Shown: positions 1 to 9,583, counted from the first letter of the stretch. The stretch is 64,000 bases of DNA from an uncultured Anaerolineae bacterium (GCA_937922795.1 CALAJK010000027.1:45259-109258), one strand, 5' to 3'. Notes: generated by a model not told the origin, from the sequence alone. Program-made: numbers and translations.

Positions 1-1
1 C

Positions 2-895
2 ACGCGCTACGAGCAGCAGGGGGTGCGACTGGTGCTCATCGCAGGCCCATCATCGTCTGGCAAGACGACTTTCTCCAAGCGGCTCGCCATCCAACTGCTG
101 GCGCACGGCCTGCGCCCGTTCACGCTGGAGATGGACAATTACTTCGTGAACCGCGAGCAGACGCCGCGCGACGCCAACGGCGACTACGATTTCGAGTCGC
201 TGGGTGCGCTCAACCTGGCGCTCTTCAACGAGCAGCTTCTGGCTTTGATGCAGGGCGAGTTCGTCCAACTCCCGCGTTTCGACTTCATCTCTGGCAAGAG
301 CCTGCCTGGACGGCAGGCGCAGCTCAGCGCTAACCAGATCATCATCATCGAAGGTATTCACGGCCTTAACCCAGAGCTGGTGCCGGCTATCCCGCCCGAC
401 CGGATTTTCCGGGTGTACGTCTCGGCGCTGACCGCGCTGAACACGGACACCCATAACCGCGTGCCCACCACTGATCTGCGCCTGCTGCGGCGTATCGTCC
501 GCGACGCCCGTCATCGTGGCTACACGGCCACTGATACGCTTAAACGCTGGGCGAGCGTGCGCGAAGGCGAAAAGCGCAACATCTTCGCCTACCAGGAAAA
601 CGCCGACGTGATGTTCAATTCCGCCCTGGTCTACGAACTGGCCGCGCTTCGGTCGTTGGCCGAACCGCTGCTGCTCCAGGTCGAGCCGGGGACGCCGCCG
701 CATATCGAAGCCAAACGGCTGCTGTCATTTTTGCGCTGGGTGCATCCCCTGTCGCCGCAGCAGCAGGCGATGATCCCGGACACCTCGCTGCTGCGCGAGT
801 TCATCGGCGGCTCCAGCTTGCACGACTACCATCCCGGCGAGATGAACGGTCAGGGCGAGGAAACGAGCGCCACGCCGGCTCCCCACCCCGCCTGA
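2..895 (+). CDS. Nucleoside (uridine) kinase family protein, C-terminal part
   Basis: The reading frame is open from the window edge, so the start lies upstream and about 297 residues are visible. A P-loop (GPSSSGKTT) is followed by LEMDNYF and a PRFDF segment, as in phosphoribulokinase/uridine kinase-type NTPases that phosphorylate nucleosides. In this family the kinase domain often follows TGS and threonyl-tRNA-synthetase-like domains in proteins of about 550 aa; the missing 5' part could encode these, which cannot be seen here. The late segment ending near YHPGEM is typical of the family end. Function is by family; the substrate is not determined. Confidence 0.82.
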   Translation, partial: TRYEQQGVRLVLIAGPSSSGKTTFSKRLAIQLLAHGLRPFTLEMDNYFVNREQTPRDANGDYDFESLGALNLALFNEQLLALMQGEFVQLPRFDFISGKSLPGRQAQLSANQIIIIEGIHGLNPELVPAIPPDRIFRVYVSALTALNTDTHNRVPTTDLRLLRRIVRDARHRGYTATDTLKRWASVREGEKRNIFAYQENADVMFNSALVYELAALRSLAEPLLLQVEPGTPPHIEAKRLLSFLRWVHPLSPQQQAMIPDTSLLREFIGGSSLHDYHPGEMNGQGEETSATPAPHPA

Positions 896-921
896 CGCCG
901 GACGCGGCTTGTGCAAAACCC

Positions 922-961
922 TTGACAACTTCGTTCAGCGTCTGAGGCCCTGCGCTACAAT
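922..961 (+). promoter_or_regulatory. Possible promoter elements before the ABC export operon
   Basis: A TTGACA (922-927) and a TACAAT (956-961) lie upstream of the ATPase start, but 28 bases apart, too far to be one sigma-70 promoter. TACAAT ends 7 bases before the ATG at 969, which would give a leaderless or near-leaderless message. No good Shine-Dalgarno sequence precedes that ATG, which fits. Confidence 0.35.
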
Positions 962-968
962 AAAGTCT

Positions 969-1886
969 ATGATTGAAGTTCACAACCTCACCAAACGTTA
1001 TGGTGCGCACACGGCTGTAGACGACATCTCATTTGAGGCGCACCCCGGCGAGATCGTCGGCCTGCTCGGCCCAAATGGAGCCGGCAAGACGACCACCATG
1101 CGTATGTTGACTGGCTTCATGCCCCCGACCAGCGGCACTGCCCGCATCGCCGGCTTCGATGTGCTGACCGACTCGCTGGCAGCGCGCCGCCAGGTCGGCT
1201 ATCTGCCCGAACGGGTGCCCGTCTATCCTGATATGACCGTGGCCGGTTACGTCAGTTTTTGGGCGAAACTGCGCGGCGTCCGCAACCCCCGCGCCCGCGT
1301 AGACGCTGTGCTGGAACAAGTTCAATTGACCGACCGGCGGCACACGCTGGTGCGTAATCTGTCGAAAGGGCTGCGCCAGCGTCTAGGGCTGGCGCAGGCG
1401 CTCGTGCATGATCCACCTGTGATCATTCTAGATGAACCGACTATCGGCATCGATCCACAACAGGTGATCGAGGTGCGCGACAGCGTGCGCGCGCTCGGCC
1501 AGCAGCACACGGTGCTGTTCAGCACCCACATCTTGTCGGAGGCTGAACAGATTTGCGACCGAGTGCTCATCATCAACCGGGGGCGCATCATCGCCCAGGG
1601 CGAGCCGGCGGCGCTGCGCCATCAGCTCCAGCCCGGTCAGCACCTGTATATCCAGATCGCCGGCGCATCGCGAGGCGAAGCGCTGCGCCTGCTAGAACGT
1701 ATCCCAGGAGTTGACTCGGTGCGCGCCGATGACGACGGCTACCGGCTGCGGGCTCGGCCAGATGTGGACGTGCGCGGCGAGATCGCCGAGCGGGTGGTCA
1801 AAGCCGGCTTTCGCCTGCTCGAACTGCGCCCGGTGGCCATGACCCTGGAAGACATCTTCCTAGATATCGTGGGAAGGGGAAGCTAG
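969..1886 (+). CDS. ABC exporter ATP-binding protein (GldA/CcmA-like)
   Basis: About 305 aa. Walker A GPNGAGKTT, signature region LSKGLRQRLGLAQAL, Walker B VIILDEPTIGIDP and switch histidine in STHIL are all present, so it should be an active ATPase. The C-terminal ~85 residues form the accessory domain typical of ATPases paired with ABC-2 permeases. The ATG at 969 begins the family-typical MIEVHNLTKRYG; upstream in-frame codons look non-coding. It precedes the permease by 4 nt and forms an operon with the GldF- and GldG-like genes and the DUF4340 gene. Related sets are linked to gliding in Bacteroidetes, but the cargo is unknown here. Confidence 0.9.
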   Translation: MIEVHNLTKRYGAHTAVDDISFEAHPGEIVGLLGPNGAGKTTTMRMLTGFMPPTSGTARIAGFDVLTDSLAARRQVGYLPERVPVYPDMTVAGYVSFWAKLRGVRNPRARVDAVLEQVQLTDRRHTLVRNLSKGLRQRLGLAQALVHDPPVIILDEPTIGIDPQQVIEVRDSVRALGQQHTVLFSTHILSEAEQICDRVLIINRGRIIAQGEPAALRHQLQPGQHLYIQIAGASRGEALRLLERIPGVDSVRADDDGYRLRARPDVDVRGEIAERVVKAGFRLLELRPVAMTLEDIFLDIVGRGS

Positions 1887-1890
1887 TCTC

Positions 1891-2619
1891 ATGTTGCGCG
1901 CGACCTGGCTGGTGTTCCAGCGCGAGATCGGGCAGTACTTCGCCTCGCCCACCGCCTACCTGATCGCGGCGGCGCTGCTGCTGCTGACCGGGCTGATGTT
2001 CAACAGCGACTTGACTTTCAGCCTGACCGTCAAGCCGGCCGATCCCTCCCTGGTTCCCACGTTCCTGTCGTTTGCGATGGTCTTCTTCGCCCCGCTGCTG
2101 ACCATGCGCCTGCTGGCCGAAGAAACCCGCGAAGGCACGATGGAACTGCTGCTGACCGCCCCGGTCGCCGATGTGGCGATCGTGCTCGGCAAATTCCTGG
2201 GGGCTTGGTTTTACTTCTCGCTGCTGCTGGCGGCTACCTTCGTGTACCAGATCATCTTGGTCGTGATCACGCAGCCCGATCTAGGACATGCGCTCAGCGC
2301 TTACATCGGCGCCTGGTTATACGGCGGCGCGACGCTGGCCGTGGGACTGCTGTTCTCGTCGCTGACCGAGAACCAGATCGTATCCGCTTTTCTGGCGATG
2401 AGCGTCCTGCTCTTCCTCTGGCTGGGCGACCTGGCGGGCGAGATCGTGGCCAGCGTAGACCTGGCGCGCGTCATCCGCGAGATCTCGCTGCAAGGACACT
2501 ACACAACTTCCTTCGCGGTCGGTTTGGTGCGCATCGAAGACGTTGCGTACTACGCCGGCATCATCGTGGTCATGCTGTTCATTACCGTCCGCATCGTTGA
2601 GTCTCACAGGTGGCGTTGA
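1891..2619 (+). CDS. ABC-2 type permease (GldF-like)
   Basis: 242 aa with about six hydrophobic segments. The N-terminus (QREIGQYFASPTAYL) and the segment RLLAEETREGTMELLLTAPV match the GldF/CcmB-like ABC-2 permease family that partners GldA-type ATPases. It starts 4 nt after the ATPase and its stop overlaps the start of the next gene (TGATG). It is the inner-membrane half of an export or membrane-remodelling complex; substrate unknown. Confidence 0.88.
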   Translation: MLRATWLVFQREIGQYFASPTAYLIAAALLLLTGLMFNSDLTFSLTVKPADPSLVPTFLSFAMVFFAPLLTMRLLAEETREGTMELLLTAPVADVAIVLGKFLGAWFYFSLLLAATFVYQIILVVITQPDLGHALSAYIGAWLYGGATLAVGLLFSSLTENQIVSAFLAMSVLLFLWLGDLAGEIVASVDLARVIREISLQGHYTTSFAVGLVRIEDVAYYAGIIVVMLFITVRIVESHRWR

Positions 2620-4259
2620 TGCAGCGCGACACGATCACCTTAACGCGACAGACATTAGGCCAGTGGAGCAGCTTCATCGGCGCGGCTGGGCTTCTCCTCG
2701 GCATCCTGGGGTTGATCTGGCAGGGTGGCTTAACGCCGGTGATCGGAGCGGCGTTGCTCATCGGAGCCGGCGGGATGGCGCTGTGGGCGCTGTTGGCGCC
2801 GCAGGATTTCGCCGGGTTCTTCAGCGGCCGGCAGGCGCGCTACAGCACCACCGCTGTCTTGGCGAGCCTGCTGATGATCGGAATCGTCGGGCTGGCCTAC
2901 ATCATCCTTCAACGGGCGGTGCTCACCCTAGATATGACGGCCGGCCAGCGTTTCACGCTCAGCGCCGAGACCGAAGCCATACTGGCGCGAGTCACCCGTC
3001 CCATCCGCATCACCGGTTTCTACACGCCGTCGGCGCTGCGCCTGCGCCAGGTAGACGATGCTTTCTTCCGGCTGTACGAGGTAGCAACGAACGGATTGAT
3101 CACGCGGGAATACATCGACCCGGACGAGAACCCGGCGCTGCGCGACGCCTTCGGTGTCACCGAAGATGGCGCTGTCTATGTCTCCTACCTGAATCCTGAC
3201 GGCACTGCTGCCCTGAACACGATCGCCCGCGTGCCCCGCGGCACGAGCCAGGAGCGCGACATGACCGGGGCGATCGCCCGCCTGCTGTTCGCTGGTACGC
3301 TAACCGTCTACTTTGAGACCAGCCACAGCGCCCTAGCCTGGGATGATGTCGGCCAGCAAGGGTTATCGGGCATCAACAACGGCATGCGTGAGAACGGGTT
3401 GATTACGGCCACACTTCGCCTGGCAGATTTAGCTCAGAGCGGCGGATCTATCCCCCGCGACGCCGCAGCGGTGATCCTGGCGCGCCCCACCACCGATCTA
3501 TCAGACGCCGAGATCAACGTGCTGGACGAGTATCTGAAGCGCGGCGGCGGGCTGTTGATCCTGGCTGACGCGATCTTCAACCCCAACGCCTTTCTGCGGC
3601 GAGATGGCGCTTTCAGCCGCTACCTCTGGGATCATTATGGCCTGAGGGCGCTGGACGCAGTGGTAGTGGAACCGAATCCAGCTTACAGCGTCCGCACTTC
3701 GCTCGATATCCTCAGCGCGGCGGTATTCACCGATACCGACCTGGGAGCGCGACTGGGCGCTGAAGATGCCCGCACCCTGTTCAGCCTGGCGCGCGGGCTG
3801 GAGGTCAACGAGTCGCCGCCGGCGGGCGCGATCAACGGGCGGGTGATCATGTCGTCGCCGGAAAGCTACGGCGAGATCGACCTGCAAACGCTGGCGCAAA
3901 CGAACACCTACAGTTTTGACCCGAATACCGACCTGATCGGCCCGCTGACGACCGTCGCCTGGGCTGCCAATGAGTCGACCGGCGCGCGCATCGTGCTAGT
4001 CGGCGATGCGGATTTCGTCACCAACGGACAGATCACCACGGGCGGCAACGGTATCCTGTTCACCGACAGCATCTCCTGGCTGACGCGGTTTGGCGAGCGG
4101 ATCAGTTTCGCGCCGCAGGCTTTCAGCAGTGGGCTGCCGCTGATCTTCGTGGACGCTGCCACGCTGGATGTCATTGCTTTCGTCACTATCATCCTCATGC
4201 CCGGCCTGACGCTGACGGCCGGCCTGGTGGTGTGGACGCGCCGACGGAGGCGGGCATGA
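2619..4259 (+). CDS. GldG-like ABC auxiliary protein, membrane-anchored
   Basis: About 546 aa. Three hydrophobic segments lie near the N-terminus, then a large extracytoplasmic region (TAGQRFTLSAETEAILARV onward) like the ABC-type uncharacterised transport domain, and one C-terminal membrane segment before a basic tail. The ATG at 2619 overlaps the preceding stop as TGATG; a GTG at 2610 is an alternative. The domain is known in GldG and relatives of ciliary IFT52 and is presumed to bind a partner or cargo. Specific role unknown. Confidence 0.82.
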   Translation: MQRDTITLTRQTLGQWSSFIGAAGLLLGILGLIWQGGLTPVIGAALLIGAGGMALWALLAPQDFAGFFSGRQARYSTTAVLASLLMIGIVGLAYIILQRAVLTLDMTAGQRFTLSAETEAILARVTRPIRITGFYTPSALRLRQVDDAFFRLYEVATNGLITREYIDPDENPALRDAFGVTEDGAVYVSYLNPDGTAALNTIARVPRGTSQERDMTGAIARLLFAGTLTVYFETSHSALAWDDVGQQGLSGINNGMRENGLITATLRLADLAQSGGSIPRDAAAVILARPTTDLSDAEINVLDEYLKRGGGLLILADAIFNPNAFLRRDGAFSRYLWDHYGLRALDAVVVEPNPAYSVRTSLDILSAAVFTDTDLGARLGAEDARTLFSLARGLEVNESPPAGAINGRVIMSSPESYGEIDLQTLAQTNTYSFDPNTDLIGPLTTVAWAANESTGARIVLVGDADFVTNGQITTGGNGILFTDSISWLTRFGERISFAPQAFSSGLPLIFVDAATLDVIAFVTIILMPGLTLTAGLVVWTRRRRRA

Positions 4260-4792
4260 ACCGCCGCGGGTTGTTCATCCTGGCTGCCGTTTTCGCAGCT
4301 TTGGTCATCTTTGCGCTCATCCAGAATCCGACTGCGCCGATCCCCGAAACGCCAGCTCCCGTTCAGCGCGTATTCCCCAATATCGGCCTGGCTGATATTC
4401 AGGCGGTGCGGCTGCGCGCGCCCGACGGCAGCCGCACGCTCACCATCAGCCGAGCCGACGATGGCTATTGGATAGCCCTCGACCAAGAGGGACAGATTGA
4501 CCAGACCGCCGCCGACAATATCGCCAAAACGCTGGTGCTGCTGCCTTACCGCCGTACTCTGCCTTTGACAGCCAGCACCCGGCTGGTAGAGTTCGGCCTA
4601 CAACCCGCCAAAAGTCTGGCGATCGAAGTTCTGCTGCATGATGGCCAGGGTCACGCGGTGCTGGTCGGCGATCTGTCAGGCACGCTCACCACCTATTACG
4701 CCGTGGTAGATAACCGCGCCGAGATCATCCTGATCGAGCGCCCCGCTATTGACTTCCTGCTAACTCAGCTCAGGGCAGCGCCCTTGACTTGA
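4256..4792 (+). CDS. DUF4340-type protein of the ABC operon
   Basis: About 178 aa, one N-terminal membrane segment (RRGLFILAAVFAALVIFALI) then a soluble extracytoplasmic part. The order ATPase, ABC-2 permease, GldG-like, DUF4340 is common in bacteria. The start is the ATG overlapping the upstream stop (ATGA), so translation is probably coupled. The protein is shorter than many DUF4340 members, which carry repeated units. No catalytic motif is visible; likely an accessory component. Confidence 0.7.
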   Translation: MNRRGLFILAAVFAALVIFALIQNPTAPIPETPAPVQRVFPNIGLADIQAVRLRAPDGSRTLTISRADDGYWIALDQEGQIDQTAADNIAKTLVLLPYRRTLPLTASTRLVEFGLQPAKSLAIEVLLHDGQGHAVLVGDLSGTLTTYYAVVDNRAEIILIERPAIDFLLTQLRAAPLT

Positions 4793-4989
4793 CAAGTTAT
4801 TAACCCGGCGTTAATGTATTAAATAAGTCGTTCGAGTATACTATTGAGGCTGGTTAAACCTGCCCAGTCAGCGACGTTCGCCAACCGCGCGATTTTGCGT
4901 CATAATCGAGGCTCACTAGTTCAGTCAAGGGTATACGTTCAATGCCTTGCTACGTGTGATAGCAGGGCTTTGTGTCTGTTATGTAGCGT
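4793..4989 (+). promoter_or_regulatory. rpoD upstream region with palindrome and possible promoters
   Basis: 197-nt gap. TTGACA (4789-4794) is followed by a palindrome ATTAAC-CCGGC-GTTAAT (4799-4815). -10-like hexamers are TATACT (4837-4842) and CATAAT (4901-4906), neither with a convincing -35. The region is more AT-rich than its surroundings. Promoter choice cannot be settled by eye. Confidence 0.35.
4944..4968 (+). terminator. Terminator-like hairpin in the rpoD leader
   Basis: GCCTTGCTA (4944-4952) pairs with TAGCAGGGC (4960-4968), nine pairs including one G-U, around a 7-nt loop, followed by CTTTGTGTCTGTT. It lies about 20 nt upstream of the sigma factor start. It could be a weak terminator or attenuator, or a structure affecting rpoD translation. 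Confidence 0.4.
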
Positions 4990-6234
4990 ATGATGTTCAT
5001 GGTGATGGACAAGAAAGAGCAAGTCCGCGCTCAACTGCTCCATAAAGCCCAGGAACAGGGCGTAGTCACCTACGACGACATTCTGGCACTGCTGCCAGAA
5101 GCCGAGCGTGATATTGCTCTATTGGATGACCTCATGGATGCTTTGGCCGATGAGGGCATCGAAGTCGTAGCTGCTGCCCCGCTGGGCATCACATCGGATG
5201 ATGATCTGTCAGCCGAAAGCGCCGAACCCGAACTTCCGGAAGAGGACGAAAACGACCTCACACTGTTTGAGTTAGATGACGACCTGATCCAGGATGCGGG
5301 TTATCAGCAGGCTTTGGACACAGATGATGTCGTCGGCCTGTATCTGAAGGAGGCTGGTCGCGTCCCACTGCTGACCGCAGAGGAAGAGGTCAGCCTAGCC
5401 AAACGCATGGAAGCGGGGAATCTCGCCAAAGAGCAGCTTGAAATGTACCGCGATTCGCTGGATGCGGAGCAGATCGAACAGCTCCAGGCCATCATCGCGG
5501 ACGGCGAAGCTGCCCAGGAGCACCTAGTGCGCGCCAATGCTCGCCTAGTGATCAGCGTGGCCAAGAAGTACATCGGGCGCGGTGTACCGTTCCTCGATCT
5601 CATCCAGGAAGGCAACATCGGGTTGATCCGCGCCACCAACAAGTTCGAATATCAGCGCGGCCACAAATTCAGCACTTATGCCACCTGGTGGATTCGCCAG
5701 GCCGTCAGCCGCGCCGTCGCCGATCAAGGCCGCACGATCCGCGTCCCGGTGCATATGGGCGATCAACTCAATCGGATGCGGCGTATCCAGCTCATGCTCA
5801 TCCAGGAGCTCGGCCGTGAGCCTTCCATGGAAGAGCTGGCCGAGCACATGGATACTACGCCCGACAAGATCGAGAACCTGCTGGAGATCGCACGCCACCC
5901 CGTCAGTCTGGAGACGCCCATTGACGACGAAGGCGACTCAACCTTTGGCGATTTCGTCGAAGATGGCAACACGCCCGCGCCAGCTGAAGAAGTCGCCACC
6001 CACCTGCTGCACGAACAACTGGCGATGGCGCTCAAACGGCTGCCAGCGCGCGAGGCGCAAATTCTCAAGCTGCGTTATGGCTTAGAAGACGGACGGGTGT
6101 ATACTCTGGAGGAAGTGGGCCAAACGATCGGCGTCACGCGCGAACGTGTACGCCAGCTCGAAGCTCAGGCGCTCAACCGGCTGCGCCAGTCGTCAGCCCA
6201 CGTCATCCTGCGCGATTACCTGTACGAGGGATGA
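4990..6234 (+). CDS. rpoD: Primary RNA polymerase sigma-70 factor
   Basis: 414 aa, short for a RpoD. An acidic N-terminal part resembling region 1.1 is followed by region 1.2 ([20 protein letters not shown]), region 2 with [13 protein letters not shown], region 3, and region 4 with [20 protein letters not shown], the -35-recognising helix-turn-helix. There is no large non-conserved insert between 1.2 and 2. No clear ribosome site precedes 4990; the ATG at 5005 (MDKKEQ) is an equal candidate. It directs housekeeping promoter recognition; promoters in this window often have an extended -10. Confidence 0.95.
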   Translation: MMFMVMDKKEQVRAQLLHKAQEQGVVTYDDILALLPEAERDIALLDDLMDALADEGIEVVAAAPLGITSDDDLSAESAEPELPEEDENDLTLFELDDDLIQDAGYQQALDTDDVVGLYLKEAGRVPLLTAEEEVSLAKRMEAGNLAKEQLEMYRDSLDAEQIEQLQAIIADGEAAQEHLVRANARLVISVAKKYIGRGVPFLDLIQEGNIGLIRATNKFEYQRGHKFSTYATWWIRQAVSRAVADQGRTIRVPVHMGDQLNRMRRIQLMLIQELGREPSMEELAEHMDTTPDKIENLLEIARHPVSLETPIDDEGDSTFGDFVEDGNTPAPAEEVATHLLHEQLAMALKRLPAREAQILKLRYGLEDGRVYTLEEVGQTIGVTRERVRQLEAQALNRLRQSSAHVILRDYLYEG

Positions 6235-6238
6235 GCCT

Positions 6239-7024
6239 TTGGCCGATCGCACCGCACGCGGCCCCTGGATTTGGCCTCTGGCGCTGGCAGCCGCCGGCGT
6301 GGCGCTGCTGCTAGACAATTTTCTCCTGCTGGGGGATTTCAATCTGGCCGCGTTATGGCCGCTGGTTCTGGTGGCAGCCGGGGCGCAAATTCTGCTGCGG
6401 GGCGATCTCCTAGCCAGCGACGACGCGCGCACCTTCGGCATCACGCGCGGCAGCGTCCAATCCGCCACGCTTGAGATCTGCGCCGGCGACATTGACGTCC
6501 AGGTGCGCGCCCTGCAGCGGGAGGGACGGCTGATTGCCGGCCAGTTTGCGGCGGCTTCTCGCCCTCACATGCGCGTGAGCGACCTGGGCGCCCATCTCAA
6601 GCTGGATCGGGCGGCAACGCCCTGGTTCTCATTCGCCGACTGGGAAATGGCGCTGGCGCGTGATCTCCCCTGGCAGATCCTCATCAGCGCCCACCTCGGA
6701 CAGGCCAAGCTGGATTTGTCCGGCTTGATCATCGGCGAAACTGTCGTCGGCACAGGCCTGGGCGACATTCGGGTTATCGCCCCGCGTGAGGCTTTCTCGC
6801 CGCTTCGGCTGCGATCAGCGTTAGGCAATATTCATCTCATCACCCCGATTGGCTGCCGAACGCGCGTCACCGTCGCCACCAACTGGCTGTTTCGCGTTCA
6901 CGCTGACCCCAACCGTTACGACCAGCCGGATACGAACGTCTATTTGGCGCGAGATGCGGATGACAACGCGCCGCTGGTCGAAGTTTTCGTCAGCGGCACA
7001 TTCGGGGACGCCTACCTCACCTGA
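6239..7024 (+). CDS. LiaF-like membrane protein (DUF5668 plus toastrack-type domain)
   Basis: About 261 aa. Two hydrophobic segments (LALAAAGVALLLDN and WPLVLVAAGAQILL) match the small membrane unit often seen before a C-terminal beta-rich domain in LiaF/PspC-like proteins. Residues ~60-260 fit such a domain (LDLSGLIIGETVVGTGLGDI). A TTG at 6239, 9 nt after GAGGG, is the likeliest start; upstream in-frame codons overlap rpoD and look non-coding. It follows rpoD by 4 nt. Relatives take part in envelope-stress sensing, but no partner kinase or regulator is adjacent. Confidence 0.65.
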   Translation: MADRTARGPWIWPLALAAAGVALLLDNFLLLGDFNLAALWPLVLVAAGAQILLRGDLLASDDARTFGITRGSVQSATLEICAGDIDVQVRALQREGRLIAGQFAAASRPHMRVSDLGAHLKLDRAATPWFSFADWEMALARDLPWQILISAHLGQAKLDLSGLIIGETVVGTGLGDIRVIAPREAFSPLRLRSALGNIHLITPIGCRTRVTVATNWLFRVHADPNRYDQPDTNVYLARDADDNAPLVEVFVSGTFGDAYLT

Positions 7025-7038
7025 AAGCTGCACAACCT

Positions 7039-7596
7039 ATGACGCCTTCTGCCATAGCTGTTCGGATCCGTGATGGGATAGAAAGCGATATTCCGGCCTG
7101 CTTGGCTCTCGACCATCGCTTCGAGACCGATTATGTCTGGCAAATGAGCTTGACGGGCGAGGGTGATAGCTGGCAGATCACCTTCAACCGCCAGCGGCTG
7201 CCGCGCACCCTGGAAACACTCTACCCGGCAGATGAACGCCGGCTGCGGCTGTCGCTGCCGCCCGAACAGTGCTTTCTGGTCATGGTTCGCCGGGATGAGC
7301 CAGAAATCCTGGGCTACCTGACGATGTCCAGCTTAGCGGCCTATGATCTGGCGCGTATCCACGATTTGGTCATCTCCCACCCGTACCGGCGCCACGGGTT
7401 GGGCACGCGGCTGCTGAAGGTCGCCCGACAGTGGGCGCGCGAGCACAACTTAGGACGTCTAGTGATCGAAACGCGCACCCAAAACTATCCCTCTATCGTC
7501 TTTTGCCAGCAGGCCGGCTTTCAGTTTTCTGGCTATGACGACCAGTACTTCCCGAACCAGGATATCGCCATATTCTTCAGTCAGTCACTGTCATAA
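7039..7596 (+). CDS. GNAT-family N-acetyltransferase
   Basis: 185 aa. The segment HDLVISHPYRRHGLGTRLLK contains the acetyl-CoA-binding Q/RxxGxG/A signature (RRHGLG), followed by the usual beta strand (RLVIETRTQNYPSIVFCQQA) and the FCQQAGF segment of motif B. The substrate could be a small molecule or a protein N-terminus. It starts 14 nt after the LiaF-like gene and probably shares its transcript. Confidence 0.85.
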   Translation: MTPSAIAVRIRDGIESDIPACLALDHRFETDYVWQMSLTGEGDSWQITFNRQRLPRTLETLYPADERRLRLSLPPEQCFLVMVRRDEPEILGYLTMSSLAAYDLARIHDLVISHPYRRHGLGTRLLKVARQWAREHNLGRLVIETRTQNYPSIVFCQQAGFQFSGYDDQYFPNQDIAIFFSQSLS

Positions 7597-7615
7597 GGCT
7601 GGAGGCTGACTGAAC

Positions 7616-9538
7616 GTGGACGACCTGCTGATGCTCCTGCTGGCGTCGGTCAACGAGACGCTCACCGCCGCCATCGTCATCCTGACGGCCTCGCTGCTCC
7701 TCTACAATCTCACGCGCAACCTGACCAACCGGGTTGCCCGCGCCTCAGCGATCGTGCTGGCCTGCGTGACTGTCGTCTACATCTGTGATGTGTTCATCGC
7801 GCTAGAGCCGAGCCGTGGAACGCTGGAAGCAGCGCTGCGCCTTCAGTGGATCGGCATTGCGTTAGTGCCTGCGGCCATGTTCCATCTGTCTGATGCCCTG
7901 CTGGCTACAACCGGCCTGCCGTCGCGCGGGCGGCGGCGGCGCGTCGCCTGGCTGCTGTACCTGATCGGAACCTTGTTCATCCTGCTGGCCGCCTTCTCCG
8001 ATCTGCTCACCCAACCGATCGTCACGCGGGTTGTCGCTCAACGCGCCGGCCCAATCTTTCCCGTATATGTCGCTTACTTCTTGGTGGCCACTGGCGTTGC
8101 GTTCGTCAACGTCCAGCGCGCGCGCCAGCGCTGCCTAACGCGTGACACCCGCCGCCGCATGGGATACTTGCAGTTTGCGCTCCTCACGCCCGCTTTCGGT
8201 ATCTTTCCATATTCGCTGCTGCTCGGCCTGAGTGAAACCGCCTCGGTGGGCATGCTGCTGCTGGTCAACTTAGCCAACATTGTCATCATCCTGCTGCTCC
8301 TGTTTCTGGCTTACCCGCTGTCATTTTTCGGCACACAGGTTCCCGACCGCGTCGTCAAAATCGAGCTGCTGCGTTTCATGCTGCGCGGCCCAGCCACCGG
8401 GCTGCTGGCGCTGGCCGTCATCATCTTCATGCGTCCGGCGACGCGCGTGTTAGGACTGCCAGGCGAAAGCCTGGTCCCCTTTGCCGTGGTCGCCGTCGTG
8501 CTGCTCTGGCAGTGGATGATCGCGCTGACACTGCCCTGGTTGGAAAAACGCCTCATCTATTCGGGCGAGGACGCCGATCAGATCGCCAAGCTGCAAAACC
8601 TGAGCGATCGACTGCTGACGCGGACAGATTTGCTCCAGTTGCTGGACGCGATCTTAGCTGCCTGCTGCGACTACCTTCAGGTTAGCACTGCTTTCGTAGT
8701 CGCCCTGAGCGATTCCGTGCCGGAACTCGTGGCGTCGGTCGGCCCGACACGCCCAAACGCGCAGTGGCTTCAGGACGAATTTCCGGCCTTACTAGGTTTG
8801 CAAGCACAAACGAACGCCGGCGCAACCGAGATCTACCCCTGGCATGCGTACTGGCTTGTGTTTCTTCACAGCCGCCGCAGCCTGGATCCGGATGGAGAAC
8901 CTCTGCTCATCGGCTTTCTAGGCATCCAGGCGCGTTCTGCGCAGCCCGACCTGACGCCCGATGAGCAGCGCACATTCCAGACGCTGGCGCGTCGCGCCGC
9001 TGAGACGCTCGATGATTTGCGGCTGCAGGCTGAAATCTACGCCGCCCTAGAGGGGCTGCTGCCTCAGATCAGCATCACGCGCACCCGCGCCGCCCAGGTC
9101 GAATACAAACAGGGGCGTGAACCCCTTCCCGCCGCCGATGATGTGACCCTCGACCGCGAACTGTTTATCGAGCAAGTGCGCGCGGCGCTGCGCCACTATT
9201 GGGGCGGACCTGGCTTATCCAGCAGCCGGCTGTTGGAACTAGAAACGGTACAGCAAGCTTTACCTCAGCACGACAACAACCCGACGCGCGCGCTGCGCGC
9301 CGTGCTGCTGCAGGCCATTGAAAAACTGAAACCTCCCGGCGAACGCAAAATGCTCAATCCGGAGTGGATGATCTACAACATCATTGAGCAGCGGTTCATT
9401 GAGCGCCACAAAGTGCGAGACGTGGCCATCCGGCTAGCCCTGAGCGAACCTGACTTATATCGCAAGCAGCGGGTCGCCATCGAGGCGGTGGCAGACGCCC
9501 TGCTGGAGCTGGAACAGCAGTATCACAGCGAAGCGTAA
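7616..9538 (+). CDS. Multi-TM sensor protein with GAF-like region, no kinase domain
   Basis: 640 aa, GTG start with CTGGAGG about 9 nt upstream. Residues 1-~300 contain about eight or nine hydrophobic helices resembling the 7TM input modules of histidine kinases. Residues ~325-470 look GAF-like (LQNLSDRLLTRTDLLQLLDA then a predicted sensory fold). The C-terminal ~150 residues (for example EWMIYNIIEQRFIERHKVRD) are helical with a late helix-turn-helix-like stretch (VAIRLALSEPDLYRKQRVAI). No H-box, ATPase or GGDEF motif is seen. The output route is unknown. Confidence 0.6.
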   Translation: MDDLLMLLLASVNETLTAAIVILTASLLLYNLTRNLTNRVARASAIVLACVTVVYICDVFIALEPSRGTLEAALRLQWIGIALVPAAMFHLSDALLATTGLPSRGRRRRVAWLLYLIGTLFILLAAFSDLLTQPIVTRVVAQRAGPIFPVYVAYFLVATGVAFVNVQRARQRCLTRDTRRRMGYLQFALLTPAFGIFPYSLLLGLSETASVGMLLLVNLANIVIILLLLFLAYPLSFFGTQVPDRVVKIELLRFMLRGPATGLLALAVIIFMRPATRVLGLPGESLVPFAVVAVVLLWQWMIALTLPWLEKRLIYSGEDADQIAKLQNLSDRLLTRTDLLQLLDAILAACCDYLQVSTAFVVALSDSVPELVASVGPTRPNAQWLQDEFPALLGLQAQTNAGATEIYPWHAYWLVFLHSRRSLDPDGEPLLIGFLGIQARSAQPDLTPDEQRTFQTLARRAAETLDDLRLQAEIYAALEGLLPQISITRTRAAQVEYKQGREPLPAADDVTLDRELFIEQVRAALRHYWGGPGLSSSRLLELETVQQALPQHDNNPTRALRAVLLQAIEKLKPPGERKMLNPEWMIYNIIEQRFIERHKVRDVAIRLALSEPDLYRKQRVAIEAVADALLELEQQYHSEA

Positions 9539-9583
9539 TGGGATAAACAGGTCAGAAATCATACCATTCGCCCGGCGACTGCA

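Noticed and set aside
50..703. 217-aa minus-strand reading frame
   Set aside because: It is antisense to the nucleoside kinase and has the Arg/Gln/His-rich composition of a GC-rich shadow frame.
922..961. TTGACA plus TACAAT as one promoter
   Set aside because: 28-nt spacing is far outside the sigma-70 range; only TACAAT may be real.
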